In this document: positions 8,983 through 19,354 of the stretch, piece by piece
Layout of the letters: every line of letters begins with the position of its first letter
Position numbering within the stretch: the stretch's first letter is position 1
DNA from: Pseudomonadota bacterium
Lineage (GTDB): Bacteria > Pseudomonadota > Alphaproteobacteria > Acetobacterales > Acetobacteraceae
Assembly: GCA_021801255.1 (NCBI GenBank)
Contig: JAJYYH010000063.1
Coordinates: 1 to 64,000 of the forward strand
Length of the DNA: 64,000 nucleotides
Direction: 5' to 3'
Notes under the pieces: model-generated
Told to the model about the DNA's origin: nothing
Seen by the model: the letters and a program-made list of their open reading frames with translations, nothing else
The model's database searches: none
Program-made: the position numbers and the translations under genes

Positions 8983-10482
8983 TCAGAAAATTCCCGGCTT
9001 GCCGGCGATCAAACGCGCCCCCGGCAACGCCACGTTGAGAAGATGCAGCTCGTCCGCCTTGAGCGCGGGCAGCGATTGCGCCACCTCCAGGAAACGGTTC
9101 GCCTCCCGCGAGGTGATGATGCCCTCGGTCAGCGTCTCGAACTTGCGGATGTAGTCCGCCCGCTTGAAGGGACGCGCGCCGAGCGGATGGGCATTGGCCA
9201 CCGCCAGCTCGTCGGTAATCACCGAGCCATCCGTCATGAACACTTCGACGCGCCCGCCGAACGCCTTTTCATTCGGATCGGTGCTGTGATAGCGCCGCGT
9301 CCATTCCGGATCCTCCCGGGTCTCGATCTTGTGCCAGAGCGCCACCGTCTCCGCCCGCCCGGCGCGCGCCGGCGCGTAGCTCTCGACATGGTGCCAGCGC
9401 CCATCCTCCAGCGCCACGGCGAAGATGTACATGATCGAGTGATCGAGCGTCTCGCGGCTCGCCTTGGGGTCCATCTTCTGCGGATCGTTGGCGCCGGTGC
9501 CGATGACATAGTGGGTGTGGTGCGACGTGTGGATGACGATGCGCTGGATGCGCGTCAGATCATCGATGCGCTGGCGCAGGCGAAAGGCGAGGTCGATCAG
9601 CGCCTGGCTCTGGTACTCGGCGGAATGCTCCTTGGTGAAACTGTCCATGATCGCGCGCTTGGGCTCGCCCGGCGCCGGCAGCGGCACATGATAGACGGCA
9701 TCGCGCCCTCCGAGCATCCAGGCGATCACCGAATCCTCGCCCTCATAGATCGGGCTCGGCGCGCCCTCGCCGCGCATCGCGCGATCGACGGCCTCGACGG
9801 CGAGCTTGCCGGCATGGGCCGGGGCATAGGCTTTCCACGAGCTGATCTCGCCCTTGCGCGACTGGCGAGTGGTGAAGCTCACATGAACCGCCTGCTGCAC
9901 CGCCTGATAGATCACCTCCACCGGCAGCCGGAGCAGAGTGCCGATGCCCCCCGCTTGCGCCGGGCAAAGATGGGCGATGTGATCCTTCTTCCATTCATGA
10001 AGGCAGATCGCGCGCACGAGATCGATCTGGATCTCATAGCCGGTCGCGATCGCGCGGATGAGATCGCGCCCCGAGCGCGCCATGGTCTGTGCGACCGCGA
10101 GGATCGGCGGGATATTATCGCCGGGATGGGAATAATCGGCGGCAAGGAAGGTGTCGTGCATATCGAGTTCGCGCACCGCCGTGCCGTTCGCCCAGGCCGC
10201 CCATTCCGGGCTGACGCGGCGGCCGGCGGGAAGGCCGAACACCGTCGCGCCGTCGCGTCGCGGATGGCCGATCGCCATGCCGCGCGCCGAGACCACCGGG
10301 CGGCGATTAATCGCGGCGATGGCGACGGCGGCGTTATCGATGATGCGGTTGATGATCATCGCCGCGACATCTTTCTCCACCGCGACCTTGTCGGCGGCGA
10401 CGGCGGCGATCTTCCAGGCGAGCTGATCCTCGCGCTTGAGTTCGGATTTCGAGGGATGGACGCGGACTTCGTGGATTTGCAT
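8983..10482 (-). CDS. prpD: 2-methylcitrate dehydratase PrpD (MmgE/PrpD family)
   Basis: [57 protein letters not shown]; internal start [12 protein letters not shown] of ORF 8983..10551. Confidence 0.93.
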   Translation of the reverse strand: MQIHEVRVHPSKSELKREDQLAWKIAAVAADKVAVEKDVAAMIINRIIDNAAVAIAAINRRPVVSARGMAIGHPRRDGATVFGLPAGRRVSPEWAAWANGTAVRELDMHDTFLAADYSHPGDNIPPILAVAQTMARSGRDLIRAIATGYEIQIDLVRAICLHEWKKDHIAHLCPAQAGGIGTLLRLPVEVIYQAVQQAVHVSFTTRQSRKGEISSWKAYAPAHAGKLAVEAVDRAMRGEGAPSPIYEGEDSVIAWMLGGRDAVYHVPLPAPGEPKRAIMDSFTKEHSAEYQSQALIDLAFRLRQRIDDLTRIQRIVIHTSHHTHYVIGTGANDPQKMDPKASRETLDHSIMYIFAVALEDGRWHHVESYAPARAGRAETVALWHKIETREDPEWTRRYHSTDPNEKAFGGRVEVFMTDGSVITDELAVANAHPLGARPFKRADYIRKFETLTEGIITSREANRFLEVAQSLPALKADELHLLNVALPGARLIAGKPGIF

Positions 10483-10589
10483 GCTTCTCCTCCGTGATTG
10501 CGACCGTTGTTGCGCGTGCACTTTCGTAGGGGCGCATCGGTGCGGCGGCAAGCTACGCGCCGCCGCCCGCTAACCCGGCTGGGTACCCG

Positions 10590-10614
10590 GGGCGTTCTTT
10601 TTCAACCTCTCAGG
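10590..10614 (-). repeat. Dispersed stop-adjacent element, partial copy D
   Basis: gggcgttctttttcaacctctcagg; same right edge as elements at 30982, 34405 and 58461; TCA at 10610-10612 is the hpnL stop codon. Confidence 0.6.
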
Positions 10615-11575
10615 ACAACTCGGATCGTGCCAGCCGTCTCGCCTCGAACGCCTGCCACAGCAGCAGCACCGGAATGCCAATGGCGAGATCGCGCGCCCGG
10701 CGGATCAGCGAGAGGCCGAGCGCGAGATCGGGGGCGAGGCCGAACAATGCACCGATCCCGGCCAGCGCCGCTTCCTGCACACCGAGATAGCCCGGCACAA
10801 GAAAGGCAAAGTTCAATCCGACCTGCAAAATCGCCTCGATCGCAAGCGCTGCCGGGATGTCGATCCCGGCGCCGAGCAGATAAAGCGCGAGCCAAGTCAC
10901 GAGCCCGGTGCCGATCCAGCCGATAAAATGCAACCCCGCGGCGAGCGCCAGGCGCGGGACGCGATCGTAGATTTGCGCAAGCTCGCTATCGAACGCATCG
11001 ATCCGCGCCGACTGGTTGTGCAGCCAGCCGGCGGAAATGACGCCCCCAACCTTACGAAAAATCACTGCCGCGCCCTGTTGCAGGATGACAAAAACGGCGC
11101 CGCCGACAATGGCGAGCACAAGGCCGATGGCCAGTGGCCAGACCAGGGCGGAGTCCGGGGCGCGCAGCGTCAGCACCACCAGGCCAATCGCGGCAAACGC
11201 CATTTGGGCGAGGAATTCGGTGGTGATATCGACGACCGTGGAGGCCACGGCGCGGCGCTTGGCAATGCCATGCAGGGTGACCGCCCGAGCGCCGAGCACG
11301 AAACCGCCCATTTGCGAGAACGGCAGGCAATTGCCCGCGGCATCCCGCACCATTCGTCCCCAAACATAGATCAGCGGCGATCCCTCGGCGAGCAGGGTGC
11401 GCCAGGCCAGGCCGAGCAGGCCGAAGAGGCCGAACTGGGCAAGCAGCAGCCAGAAAAAGCCGCGCCAGCCGAGCGAGAGCGCGGCATCCACAACGCCGCT
11501 CGCGCCGAACCAACCGATCAGCACGGTGCCGAGCGCGAGGCCGAGCAAGGCGAGGATGATAGGCAGTTTTTTCAC
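10610..11575 (-). CDS. hpnL: Flippase-like hopanoid-associated membrane protein HpnL
   Basis: UPF0104-like integral membrane protein (VKKLPIILALLGLALG..., SQMGGFVLGARAVTLHG, VPGYLGVQEAALAG); GTG start; divergent from hpnA. Confidence 0.8.
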   Translation of the reverse strand: MKKLPIILALLGLALGTVLIGWFGASGVVDAALSLGWRGFFWLLLAQFGLFGLLGLAWRTLLAEGSPLIYVWGRMVRDAAGNCLPFSQMGGFVLGARAVTLHGIAKRRAVASTVVDITTEFLAQMAFAAIGLVVLTLRAPDSALVWPLAIGLVLAIVGGAVFVILQQGAAVIFRKVGGVISAGWLHNQSARIDAFDSELAQIYDRVPRLALAAGLHFIGWIGTGLVTWLALYLLGAGIDIPAALAIEAILQVGLNFAFLVPGYLGVQEAALAGIGALFGLAPDLALGLSLIRRARDLAIGIPVLLLWQAFEARRLARSELS

Positions 11576-11711
11576 GAAAACGTCTCTACCGGGAAATAAA
11601 CCCCGCCCCCTACACCGCCCCCGCTGTTTGTGGAAGAGCGGGGATCTTGTAGTAGATGTGCGGCGACGGCGTGGCTCTGGCAGCCGCGGCCGTCTGTAAT
11701 GGAGGGCTGAA

Positions 11712-12731
11712 ATGACCGCTTCCGGCCCGAGTTTCCTGACCGGCGCCACCGGTTTCATCGGCGCCGCCGTGGCGCGCGCCCTGCTCGCGCGCGGTCATGC
11801 CGTGCGCGCAATGGTGCGACGCGGCAGCCCGCGCGACAATATCGCTGGCCTGAAGCTCGATCTGGTCGAGGGCGATCTGACGGATGCCGCCTCGCTCGCC
11901 CGCGCCGTCGCCGGCTGCCGCTACGTCTTTCACCTCGCCGCCGATTATCGGCTCTGGGTGCCCGATCCGGCGGCCATGCTGCGCGCCAATGTCGAGGGCA
12001 CCACGGCGCTGATGCGCGCCGCTCAGGCCTCCGGCGTCGAGCGCATCGTCTATTGTAGCAGCGTCGCGGCGCTCGGCCTGCGCAAGGATGGCGCCCCGGC
12101 CGACGAGGAGACCCCGGTCGACGAGGCCGAGATCGTGGGCAACTACAAGCGTTCGAAATATCTCGCCGAGCAAGCAGTGCTGGCGATGGTGCGCGAGAGC
12201 GGGCTGCCGGCGGTGATCGTCAATCCCTCCGCCCCGGTCGGTCCGCGCGATATTAAGCCGACGCCCACCGGCCGCATGATCCGCGATGCTGCCGCCGGGC
12301 GGATGCCGGGCTATCTCGAGACCGGGCTCAACATCGTCCATGTCGAGGATGTCGCCGAGGGCCATCTCCTGGCGCTGGAGCGCGGCGTTATCGGCGAGCG
12401 GTATATCCTGAGCGGCGATAATCTGATGCTCGGGACGTTGTTCGCCATGATCGCCCGCCGCGCCGGCCGCCGGCCGCCACGCCTCAAGCTCAGCGAAGGG
12501 ATGCTGTGGCCGATCGCGCTGCTGAGCGAGGGGTTGGCGCGCACCCTTGGCATCGCGCCGCTGGTAACGCGGGAGCACTTGATGATGGCGCGCAAGCGGA
12601 TGTTTTTTTCCTGCGCCAAGGCAGTGGCGCAACTCGGCTACAACCCGCGCCCGGCGGAATTGGCCCTCGCCGATGCAATCGATTGGTTCGAGAGCACCGG
12701 CCGGCTGCGGCGCGGCAGGCACACCGCATGA
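11712..12731 (+). CDS. hpnA: Hopanoid-associated sugar epimerase HpnA
   Basis: SDR motif FLTGATGFIGAAVARALL; first gene of the hpn cluster. Confidence 0.92.
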   Translation: MTASGPSFLTGATGFIGAAVARALLARGHAVRAMVRRGSPRDNIAGLKLDLVEGDLTDAASLARAVAGCRYVFHLAADYRLWVPDPAAMLRANVEGTTALMRAAQASGVERIVYCSSVAALGLRKDGAPADEETPVDEAEIVGNYKRSKYLAEQAVLAMVRESGLPAVIVNPSAPVGPRDIKPTPTGRMIRDAAAGRMPGYLETGLNIVHVEDVAEGHLLALERGVIGERYILSGDNLMLGTLFAMIARRAGRRPPRLKLSEGMLWPIALLSEGLARTLGIAPLVTREHLMMARKRMFFSCAKAVAQLGYNPRPAELALADAIDWFESTGRLRRGRHTA

Positions 12732-13837
12732 CCCTGCTGGCCATGCTCGCGGCCCTCGTCTGGGTCTATTTGCTGGCATTTCATGGCCGCTTCTGGCGGG
12801 TCGGGCCGGGGCTGCCGCCGGTCCGCCCAGTCGATCCACCCCGCGTCGCGGTCATCGTGCCGGCGCGCGATGAGGCCACGGTGATCGGCGCTAGCCTCGC
12901 CTCGCTGCTCGCGCAGGACTATCCCCGCTTCTCGGTGGTGCTGGTCGATGACGGCAGCACCGACGGTACCGGCACGATCGCGCGCGGGTTCGCCGATCCG
13001 CGGCTCAGCGTGTTTGCCGGCGCGCCTAAGCCGGCCGGCTGGAGCGGCAAGCTCTGGGCGGTGGCGCAAGGCGTCGCCGTGGCCGACGCGCCGTTCCTGC
13101 TGCTGACGGACGCCGATATCGTGCATGAACCCGGCCATCTCGCGGCGCTGGTGGCGAAGGCCGAGGCCGAGCGGCTCGATCTCGTCTCGGAGATGGTGCA
13201 GCTGCGCTGCCAGAGCCTCGCCGAGCGCGCGCTGGTGCCGGCTTTCGTGTTTTTCTTCCAGATGCTCTATCCCTTCGCGCGGGTGAACGACCCGCTCGCG
13301 GCGACCGCGGCAGCGGCTGGCGGCAGCATTCTCATCCGCCGCGCCGCACTCGAGCGGATCGGCGGCATCGCCGCCTTGCGCGGGGCGCTGATCGACGATG
13401 TGACGCTGGCGCGCCTGGTCAAGCGCGGCGGGCGTATCTGGCTCGGCCATAGCGGGCTCGCCCTGAGCTTGCGCCCCTATCCCAGCTTTGGCGATATCTG
13501 GCGGATGATCGCGCGCACCGCTTTTGTCCAGCTCCGGCATTCCTGGATGCTCCTCGCTCTTGCCACCCTGGCGATGGCGCTGGTCTGGTTGCTGCCCCCC
13601 ATTCTCGGCGTGTTCGGTCACGGCGTGGCGCGGCTGCTCGGCCTCTTCGGCTGGATCGCGGCGATTTCCGTCTATCAGCCATCGCTTCGTCGCTGCGCTC
13701 TCTCGCCGCTCTGGGCGCTCGCATTGCCCCTGATCGCCGCCTTCTATATGGCGGCCACCATCGGCTCGGCGCTCGATTTTGCCCGGGGGAAGGGCGCGGT
13801 ATGGAAATCGCGGGCCTATCGGGAGCGCGCGGCGTGA
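12728..13837 (+). CDS. hpnB: Hopanoid-associated glycosyltransferase HpnB
   Basis: GT2 motif VIVPARDEATVIGASLASLL...VVLVDDGSTDGTG; ATG overlaps the hpnA stop. Confidence 0.92.
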   Translation: MTLLAMLAALVWVYLLAFHGRFWRVGPGLPPVRPVDPPRVAVIVPARDEATVIGASLASLLAQDYPRFSVVLVDDGSTDGTGTIARGFADPRLSVFAGAPKPAGWSGKLWAVAQGVAVADAPFLLLTDADIVHEPGHLAALVAKAEAERLDLVSEMVQLRCQSLAERALVPAFVFFFQMLYPFARVNDPLAATAAAAGGSILIRRAALERIGGIAALRGALIDDVTLARLVKRGGRIWLGHSGLALSLRPYPSFGDIWRMIARTAFVQLRHSWMLLALATLAMALVWLLPPILGVFGHGVARLLGLFGWIAAISVYQPSLRRCALSPLWALALPLIAAFYMAATIGSALDFARGKGAVWKSRAYRERAA

Positions 13838-14673
13838 GCGCCTCCGCCAGCGTCGAGGCGTGGTCGGGTAAGGATCGCGGCCATGAGAATTTTCCCGTGG
13901 GCTCGCTGCTCATCCGCCCCGATCTGCGCCGCCATGTGCATGCCTTCTATGGCTTCGCGCGCAATGCCGACGATATCGCCGATTCAGGGCAACTCCCGCC
14001 CGAGGAAAAAATCGCCCGTCTCGATGCGATGGAGGAAGTGCTGCTCGGCCGGCTCGCCGATGCCGCCGCCCCTTCCGCCGCGCGCCTGCGCCTGAGCCTC
14101 GCCGAAACCGGGGTGGCGCCGCGTCATGCCCTGGATCTGCTGCACGCCTTTCGTCAGGATGCGACCAAGCGGCGCTATGCGAACTTTGAGGAACTTTACG
14201 CCTATTGCCGCTATTCGGCGATGCCGGTCGGGCGGCATGTGCTCGATCTCCATGGCGAGGACGAGGCGACCCATGCCGCCTCGGATGCGCTCTGCACCAA
14301 TCTCCAGATTTTGAACCATCTGCAGGACGGCGCGGCCGATCTCGCCGCTCTCGATCGCTGCTATCTGCCGGCCGATCTGATGGCCGCGCATGGGGCGAGC
14401 ATCGACGATTTGCGCGGCGCGCGCGCGAGCCCGGGGCTGCGCGCGGTGCATTTCGCGCTGCTCGCCCGGGTCGCTGAACTCGACGGCCTCGCCCGCGCCT
14501 TGCCGGGCCGGGTTCGCGCCCGCCGCCTGCGGTTGGAAACCGCCGTCATTCTGGGCCTGGCGCAGCGGCTGGCGGCACGGCTCCGCCGCTTCGACCCCGT
14601 GGCGATGCGGGTGAAGCTCGGCCGCGGCGATGTCGCCGCAGCCGTGCTCGGTGCGCTGCGCTTTCTGCCATGA
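13834..14673 (+). CDS. hpnC: Squalene synthase HpnC
   Basis: HVHAFYGFARNADDIAD and squalene/phytoene synthase fold; GTGA overlap with hpnB (alternative ATG 13801). Confidence 0.9.
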   Translation: MSASASVEAWSGKDRGHENFPVGSLLIRPDLRRHVHAFYGFARNADDIADSGQLPPEEKIARLDAMEEVLLGRLADAAAPSAARLRLSLAETGVAPRHALDLLHAFRQDATKRRYANFEELYAYCRYSAMPVGRHVLDLHGEDEATHAASDALCTNLQILNHLQDGAADLAALDRCYLPADLMAAHGASIDDLRGARASPGLRAVHFALLARVAELDGLARALPGRVRARRLRLETAVILGLAQRLAARLRRFDPVAMRVKLGRGDVAAAVLGALRFLP

Positions 14674-15524
14674 GTGCGCCGCTCGGGCTGGATGCCGCCG
14701 ATCTCGCGGCGGTCGAGGCCTTGGTGCGTGGCGCCGGCACCTCGTTCTATCACGGCATGCGCATTCTGCCGCCCGATCGGCGGGCGGCAATGTATGGCCT
14801 CTACGCCTTCTGCCGCGCGGTCGATGATATCGCCGATGAGCCGGGCAGTTTTGCCGAGAAACACGCCGCCCTCGATGGCTGGCGGGCGCGCGTTGCCGGA
14901 TTGGCGCAAGGCGAAGCCGACGATCCGGTCACCCGAGTACTTGCCGCGGCAAGCCTGCGCTTCGGCCTGCGACGCGACGATTTCCTCGCCGTCATCGACG
15001 GGATGGAGATGGATGCGCAGGCGGCGATTGTGGCGCCCGATCTCGCGACGCTCGACCTCTATTGCGACCGCGTCGCCGCCGCCGTCGGGCGGTTGTCGGT
15101 ACGCGCCTTCGGCGACGCCTCGGAAGCGGCCGATCGCGTGGCGCACGCGCTGGGCCGGGCGCTGCAATTCACCAATATTCTCCGCGATCTCGCCGAGGAT
15201 ACGGCGCGCGGGCGGCTCTATCTGCCGTGCGAATGGCTCGACGCCGAAGGTGTGCCGCACGATCCGGCGGCCGCGCTTGCCGCGCCGGGGCTCGCGCCGG
15301 TCTGCGCCCGGATGGCGTCTCTCGCGCATGCGTATTTCCGCGCAGGCGAGGCGGCGATGGCGGAATGCGATCCCCGCGCGATGCGCCCGGCGCGGCTGAT
15401 GGGCGCGACCTATAGGGCGCTCCTGGCGCGGCTGGAGCGGCGCGGCTGGGCGCATCCCGATCGGCCGGTCTCGCTCCCCGCCTGGCACAAGGTCTGGCTG
15501 GTGCTGCGCCATGGCGTCGGATAA
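14670..15524 (+). CDS. hpnD: Presqualene diphosphate synthase HpnD
   Basis: SFYHGMRILPPDRRAAMYGLYAFCRAVDDIADE, NILRDLAEDTARGRLYLP. Confidence 0.93.
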   Translation: MSAPLGLDAADLAAVEALVRGAGTSFYHGMRILPPDRRAAMYGLYAFCRAVDDIADEPGSFAEKHAALDGWRARVAGLAQGEADDPVTRVLAAASLRFGLRRDDFLAVIDGMEMDAQAAIVAPDLATLDLYCDRVAAAVGRLSVRAFGDASEAADRVAHALGRALQFTNILRDLAEDTARGRLYLPCEWLDAEGVPHDPAAALAAPGLAPVCARMASLAHAYFRAGEAAMAECDPRAMRPARLMGATYRALLARLERRGWAHPDRPVSLPAWHKVWLVLRHGVG

Positions 15525-16769
15525 ATGCGCGCGCATGTGATCGGCGCCGGGCTCGCCGGGCTGAGTGCCGCGCTGGCGCTCGCCGATGGCGGGTGGAAAA
15601 TCGCCCTCTATGAGGCCGGGCCAGTGGCGGGCGGGCGCTGCCGCTCCTATTTCGACCGTGAACTCGGCTGCCGCATCGATAATGGCAACCATCTCGTGCT
15701 CTCGGGCAACCGCGCCGCCTTCGCCTATCTCCAGCGCATCGGTGCCGCCGACAGCCTAGGCGGGCCAGGCCAGGCATTGTTCCCGTTTATCGACCGTGCC
15801 GATGGCGCGCGCTGGGCGTTGCGGCCCAATCGCGGCCGCCTGCCGTGGTGGATTTTTTCCCGCGAGCGGCGGGTGCCGGGAACGCGGGCCACGGATTATT
15901 TTTCTCTGCGGCGCGTTCTCAGCGCATCGCCGGAACGAAGTGTCGCCGCACTCGGCTTGCCGGCGGCGCTCTACCGGCGGCTGATCGCCCCGCTGGCCAT
16001 CGCCGCTCTCAACACGCCGCCCGACCAGGGCAGCGCCACCCTGCTCGCCGCCGTGGTACGCGAGACGCTGGCGCGCGGCGGGGCGGCGTGTATTCCAGCC
16101 TTTCCCCGTGTCGGGCTTTCCGAGAGTTTCATCGATCCGGCGTTGGCGGCGCTCACGGCGCGCGCGGCGGAGGTTTTTTTCGCCCGCCGCATCGTCTCCC
16201 TCACGATCGAGGGCGGCCGCGTCACCGCGCTCGGCAGCGCCAGCGGGCCGATCGCGGTGGCAGAGGGTGAGCCGGTGGTGCTCGCCGTGCCCCCGCCCGT
16301 CGCCGCCGATCTGCTCCCCGGCCTGATGGTGCCCGATGCGTTCGAGGCGATCCTCAATGTCCATTTTCGCCGCGCGGCCGATCCTGGCCCGGCCGGATTC
16401 TGGGGGGTGATCGGCGGGGTGGCGGAGTGGGTTTTTGTGAAACCCGGCATCGTCTCGGTCACCATCAGCGCGGCCAACCGGCTGATCGAGCTTCCCGCCG
16501 AGGAAATCGCCGCCCTGGTCTGGCCGGATGTGCGGGCGGCCTGCGATCTTGCGGGCGCGATGCCGCTCTGGCGCGTGGTCAAGGAAAAGCGCGCGAGCTT
16601 TGCCGCGACCGCGGCGCAGAGCCGTCGCCGCCCATCGGCCCGCACCGGCCTCGCCAATCTCGTCCTCGCCGGGGACTGGACCGCGACCGGCTTGCCCGCG
16701 ACCATCGAAGGTGCCATCAGATCAGGCCGCCAAGCCGCCGAGATCATGCTGCACCATGCCCCACGATAG
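15525..16769 (+). CDS. hpnE: Hydroxysqualene dehydroxylase HpnE
   Basis: FAD motif HVIGAGLAGLSAALALADGGWKIALYEAGPVAGGRCRS; position in hpn cluster. Confidence 0.92.
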   Translation: MRAHVIGAGLAGLSAALALADGGWKIALYEAGPVAGGRCRSYFDRELGCRIDNGNHLVLSGNRAAFAYLQRIGAADSLGGPGQALFPFIDRADGARWALRPNRGRLPWWIFSRERRVPGTRATDYFSLRRVLSASPERSVAALGLPAALYRRLIAPLAIAALNTPPDQGSATLLAAVVRETLARGGAACIPAFPRVGLSESFIDPALAALTARAAEVFFARRIVSLTIEGGRVTALGSASGPIAVAEGEPVVLAVPPPVAADLLPGLMVPDAFEAILNVHFRRAADPGPAGFWGVIGGVAEWVFVKPGIVSVTISAANRLIELPAEEIAALVWPDVRAACDLAGAMPLWRVVKEKRASFAATAAQSRRRPSARTGLANLVLAGDWTATGLPATIEGAIRSGRQAAEIMLHHAPR

Positions 16770-18693
16770 CGCCCTGTTCGATCTTCTTCCCGATGACCGC
16801 CTCGATGCGGCGATCGCCGCGGCGGGGCGCGCGCTTGCGCGAACGCAAAGGCCGGATGGGCATTTCGTCTATGAGCTGGAGGCGGACGCGACGATTCCGG
16901 CGGAATATGTTCTGCTGGAGCACTATCTCGACCGCATCGAGCCGGAACTCGAGCGCAAGATCGGCAATTATCTGCGGGAAACCCAGGGCACGCATGGCGG
17001 CTGGCCGCTGTTCCATGACGGCAAGCTCGATCTCTCGGCCAGCGTGAAAGCCTATTTCGCCCTCAAGGCGATCGGCGATGACCCAGAGGCGCCGCATATG
17101 CGGCGCGCCCGCGCGGCTATTCTTGCCGCTGGCGGCGCCGAGCGCGCCAATGTCTTCACCCGCATCCTGCTCGCCCTGTTCGGCGAGGTGCCGTGGCGCG
17201 CCGTGCCGGTGATGCCGCTGGAGTTGATGATCGCGCCTCGCTGGTTCCCGATCAATCTCTGGCGCGTTTCCTACTGGTCGCGCACGGTGATGGTGCCGCT
17301 TCTGGTGCTGATGGCGAAGAAGCCGCGCGCGCGCAATCCGCGCGGCATCACCATCGCCGAATTGTTCCGTACCCCGCCTGGCGAAATTCGCGACTGGATC
17401 CGCGGCCCCTATCGCTCGAATTGGGGACGGTTCTTCAAGGGGCTGGATACGGTGTTGCGCGTGCTCGACCCGCTCGTTCCGGCGCGCGTGCGTGCGGTTT
17501 CGCTCAGACGTGCCGTTGCCTTCGTACGCGCGCGGCTGAACGGCGAGGATGGATTGGGCGCGATCTATCCGGCGATGGCCAATAGCGTGATGATGTTCGA
17601 TGTGCTGGGCTACCAACCCGATCATCCAGAGGCCGCGATCGCCTGGGCGGCGGTGCGCAAATTGTTGGTGATCGAGAACGACCTGGCCTATTGCCAGCCT
17701 TGCGTCTCTCCGGTCTGGGATACCGCTTTGGCCGGCCACGCTCTCGCCGAAGCGGAAGGCAATGCCGCGCCCCCGGTTGCCGCCGCCTGCGCCTGGCTGG
17801 GCCCGCTCCAGATCACCGATGTCGTGGGCGATTGGGCGGCGGCACGCCCGGCCGTGGCACCGGGTGGCTGGGCTTTTCAATACGCCAACCCCTACTACCC
17901 GGATGTCGATGACACGGCGGTGGTGGGGATGCTGCTGCACCGCGCCGGCGATCCCGCGTTTGCCCCGGCGATCGCGCGGGCGCGGGCGTGGATCATCGGG
18001 TTGCAATGCCGGGGCGGCGGCTGGGGGGCGTTCGACGCCGATAACGATCACCAGTTCCTCAACCACATCCCGTTCGCCGATCACGGCGCGCTGCTCGACC
18101 CGCCGACCGCCGATGTCACCGCGCGTTGCGTTTCCTTTCTCGCCCAGATCGGCATGGCGGCCGACGATCCGGTGCTCGCCCGCGCCGTTGCCTGGCTGCG
18201 CGCCGAGCAGGAGCGCGATGGCAGTTGGTTCGGCCGCTGGGGAACCAATTACATCTACGGCACCTGGTCGGTGCTGTGCGCGCTGAACGCCATCGGGCTT
18301 GCCCATGACGACCCGGCGATCAGCCGCGCGGTCGCGTTTTTACGCGCCACCCAGCGTGACGATGGCGGTTGGGGCGAGGACGCCGAAACCTATGCCGGGG
18401 CGCCGCCGGGGCGCTACAAGGAGAGCACGCCGTCGCATACCGCCTGGGCGGTGCTCGGGCTGATGGCCGCCGGCGAGGTCGCCGATCCGGCGGTTGCGCG
18501 CGGTATCCGCTGGCTTGCCGAGGCCGCGGGGCGGGATGGCGAATGGCAGGAAAAACCCTATAACGCCGTCGGTTTTCCGCGCGTCTTTTATTTGCGCTAT
18601 CATGGCTACAAACAATATTTCCCGCTCCTCGCGCTTGCCCGTTTTCGCGCGCTCCGGCGGGGTAACACGCGCCGTGTCGCCTTCGGATTCTGA
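16756..18693 (+). CDS. shc: Squalene-hopene cyclase
   Basis: DVDDTAVV catalytic DXDD motif plus several QW motifs; starts inside the hpnE 3' end. Confidence 0.96.
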   Translation: MPHDSALFDLLPDDRLDAAIAAAGRALARTQRPDGHFVYELEADATIPAEYVLLEHYLDRIEPELERKIGNYLRETQGTHGGWPLFHDGKLDLSASVKAYFALKAIGDDPEAPHMRRARAAILAAGGAERANVFTRILLALFGEVPWRAVPVMPLELMIAPRWFPINLWRVSYWSRTVMVPLLVLMAKKPRARNPRGITIAELFRTPPGEIRDWIRGPYRSNWGRFFKGLDTVLRVLDPLVPARVRAVSLRRAVAFVRARLNGEDGLGAIYPAMANSVMMFDVLGYQPDHPEAAIAWAAVRKLLVIENDLAYCQPCVSPVWDTALAGHALAEAEGNAAPPVAAACAWLGPLQITDVVGDWAAARPAVAPGGWAFQYANPYYPDVDDTAVVGMLLHRAGDPAFAPAIARARAWIIGLQCRGGGWGAFDADNDHQFLNHIPFADHGALLDPPTADVTARCVSFLAQIGMAADDPVLARAVAWLRAEQERDGSWFGRWGTNYIYGTWSVLCALNAIGLAHDDPAISRAVAFLRATQRDDGGWGEDAETYAGAPPGRYKESTPSHTAWAVLGLMAAGEVADPAVARGIRWLAEAAGRDGEWQEKPYNAVGFPRVFYLRYHGYKQYFPLLALARFRALRRGNTRRVAFGF

Positions 18694-19354
18694 TTTTTCC
18701 TTCACATCCCCCGTTTTCATCGTCGGGCTCCAAGCCGAGGCGCGGCTGGTGCGCGCGTTCGGGCTGGTTGGGATCGGCGTTCACGCGGCTGCCGAAATGG
18801 CCGCGCGCGGCGCTCCGGCGCTGATCAGCTGCGGGCTTGCCGGCGGCCTCGATCCGGCGCTTTCGCCCGGCGCGATCATCATTCCGCGCGTCGTGCTGAG
18901 CGCCGAGGGGGAACGCTTTGCGGCCGATCCGCGCCTGATCTCCGGGCTGGGCGGGGCGACCGCAGAGGCCCTGCTCGATGTGCCGCGCGTCATTGCGCGG
19001 GCAGCGGAGAAGGCGCGGCTGTTCGCCGCAACGAAAGCCGCGGCGCTCGATATGGAAAGCGGGGCCGTCGCGCGTGCCGCGCGGGCGCGAGGGATCCCTT
19101 TTGCGGTGCTGCGCGCGGTCTGCGATCCCGCCATGCGTGACCTGCCACCGGCTGCCCTGATGGCGCTTGATCAGCGCGGCGCGATTGGATTGGCCCGTGT
19201 GCTCGCCTCCCTCCTCGCCCAACCGCGGCAGATTGCGGGCCTGCTGGTGCTGGCCCGCGATGCCGCTGCGGCGCGCAGCGCACTCCGCCAGGCACTGGCG
19301 GGGCTCAGCTTTCCCGGCTTTCCCGGCCATAAAGCAGCAGCAGCACGAGGATGA
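18674..19354 (+). CDS. hpnG: Hopanoid phosphorylase-like protein HpnG
   Basis: ISCGLAGGLDPALSPGAIIIPRVV and DMESGAVARAARARGIPFAVLRAVCD nucleoside phosphorylase motifs; GTG start overlapping shc end. Confidence 0.88.
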   Translation: MSPSDSDFSFTSPVFIVGLQAEARLVRAFGLVGIGVHAAAEMAARGAPALISCGLAGGLDPALSPGAIIIPRVVLSAEGERFAADPRLISGLGGATAEALLDVPRVIARAAEKARLFAATKAAALDMESGAVARAARARGIPFAVLRAVCDPAMRDLPPAALMALDQRGAIGLARVLASLLAQPRQIAGLLVLARDAAAARSALRQALAGLSFPGFPGHKAAAARG

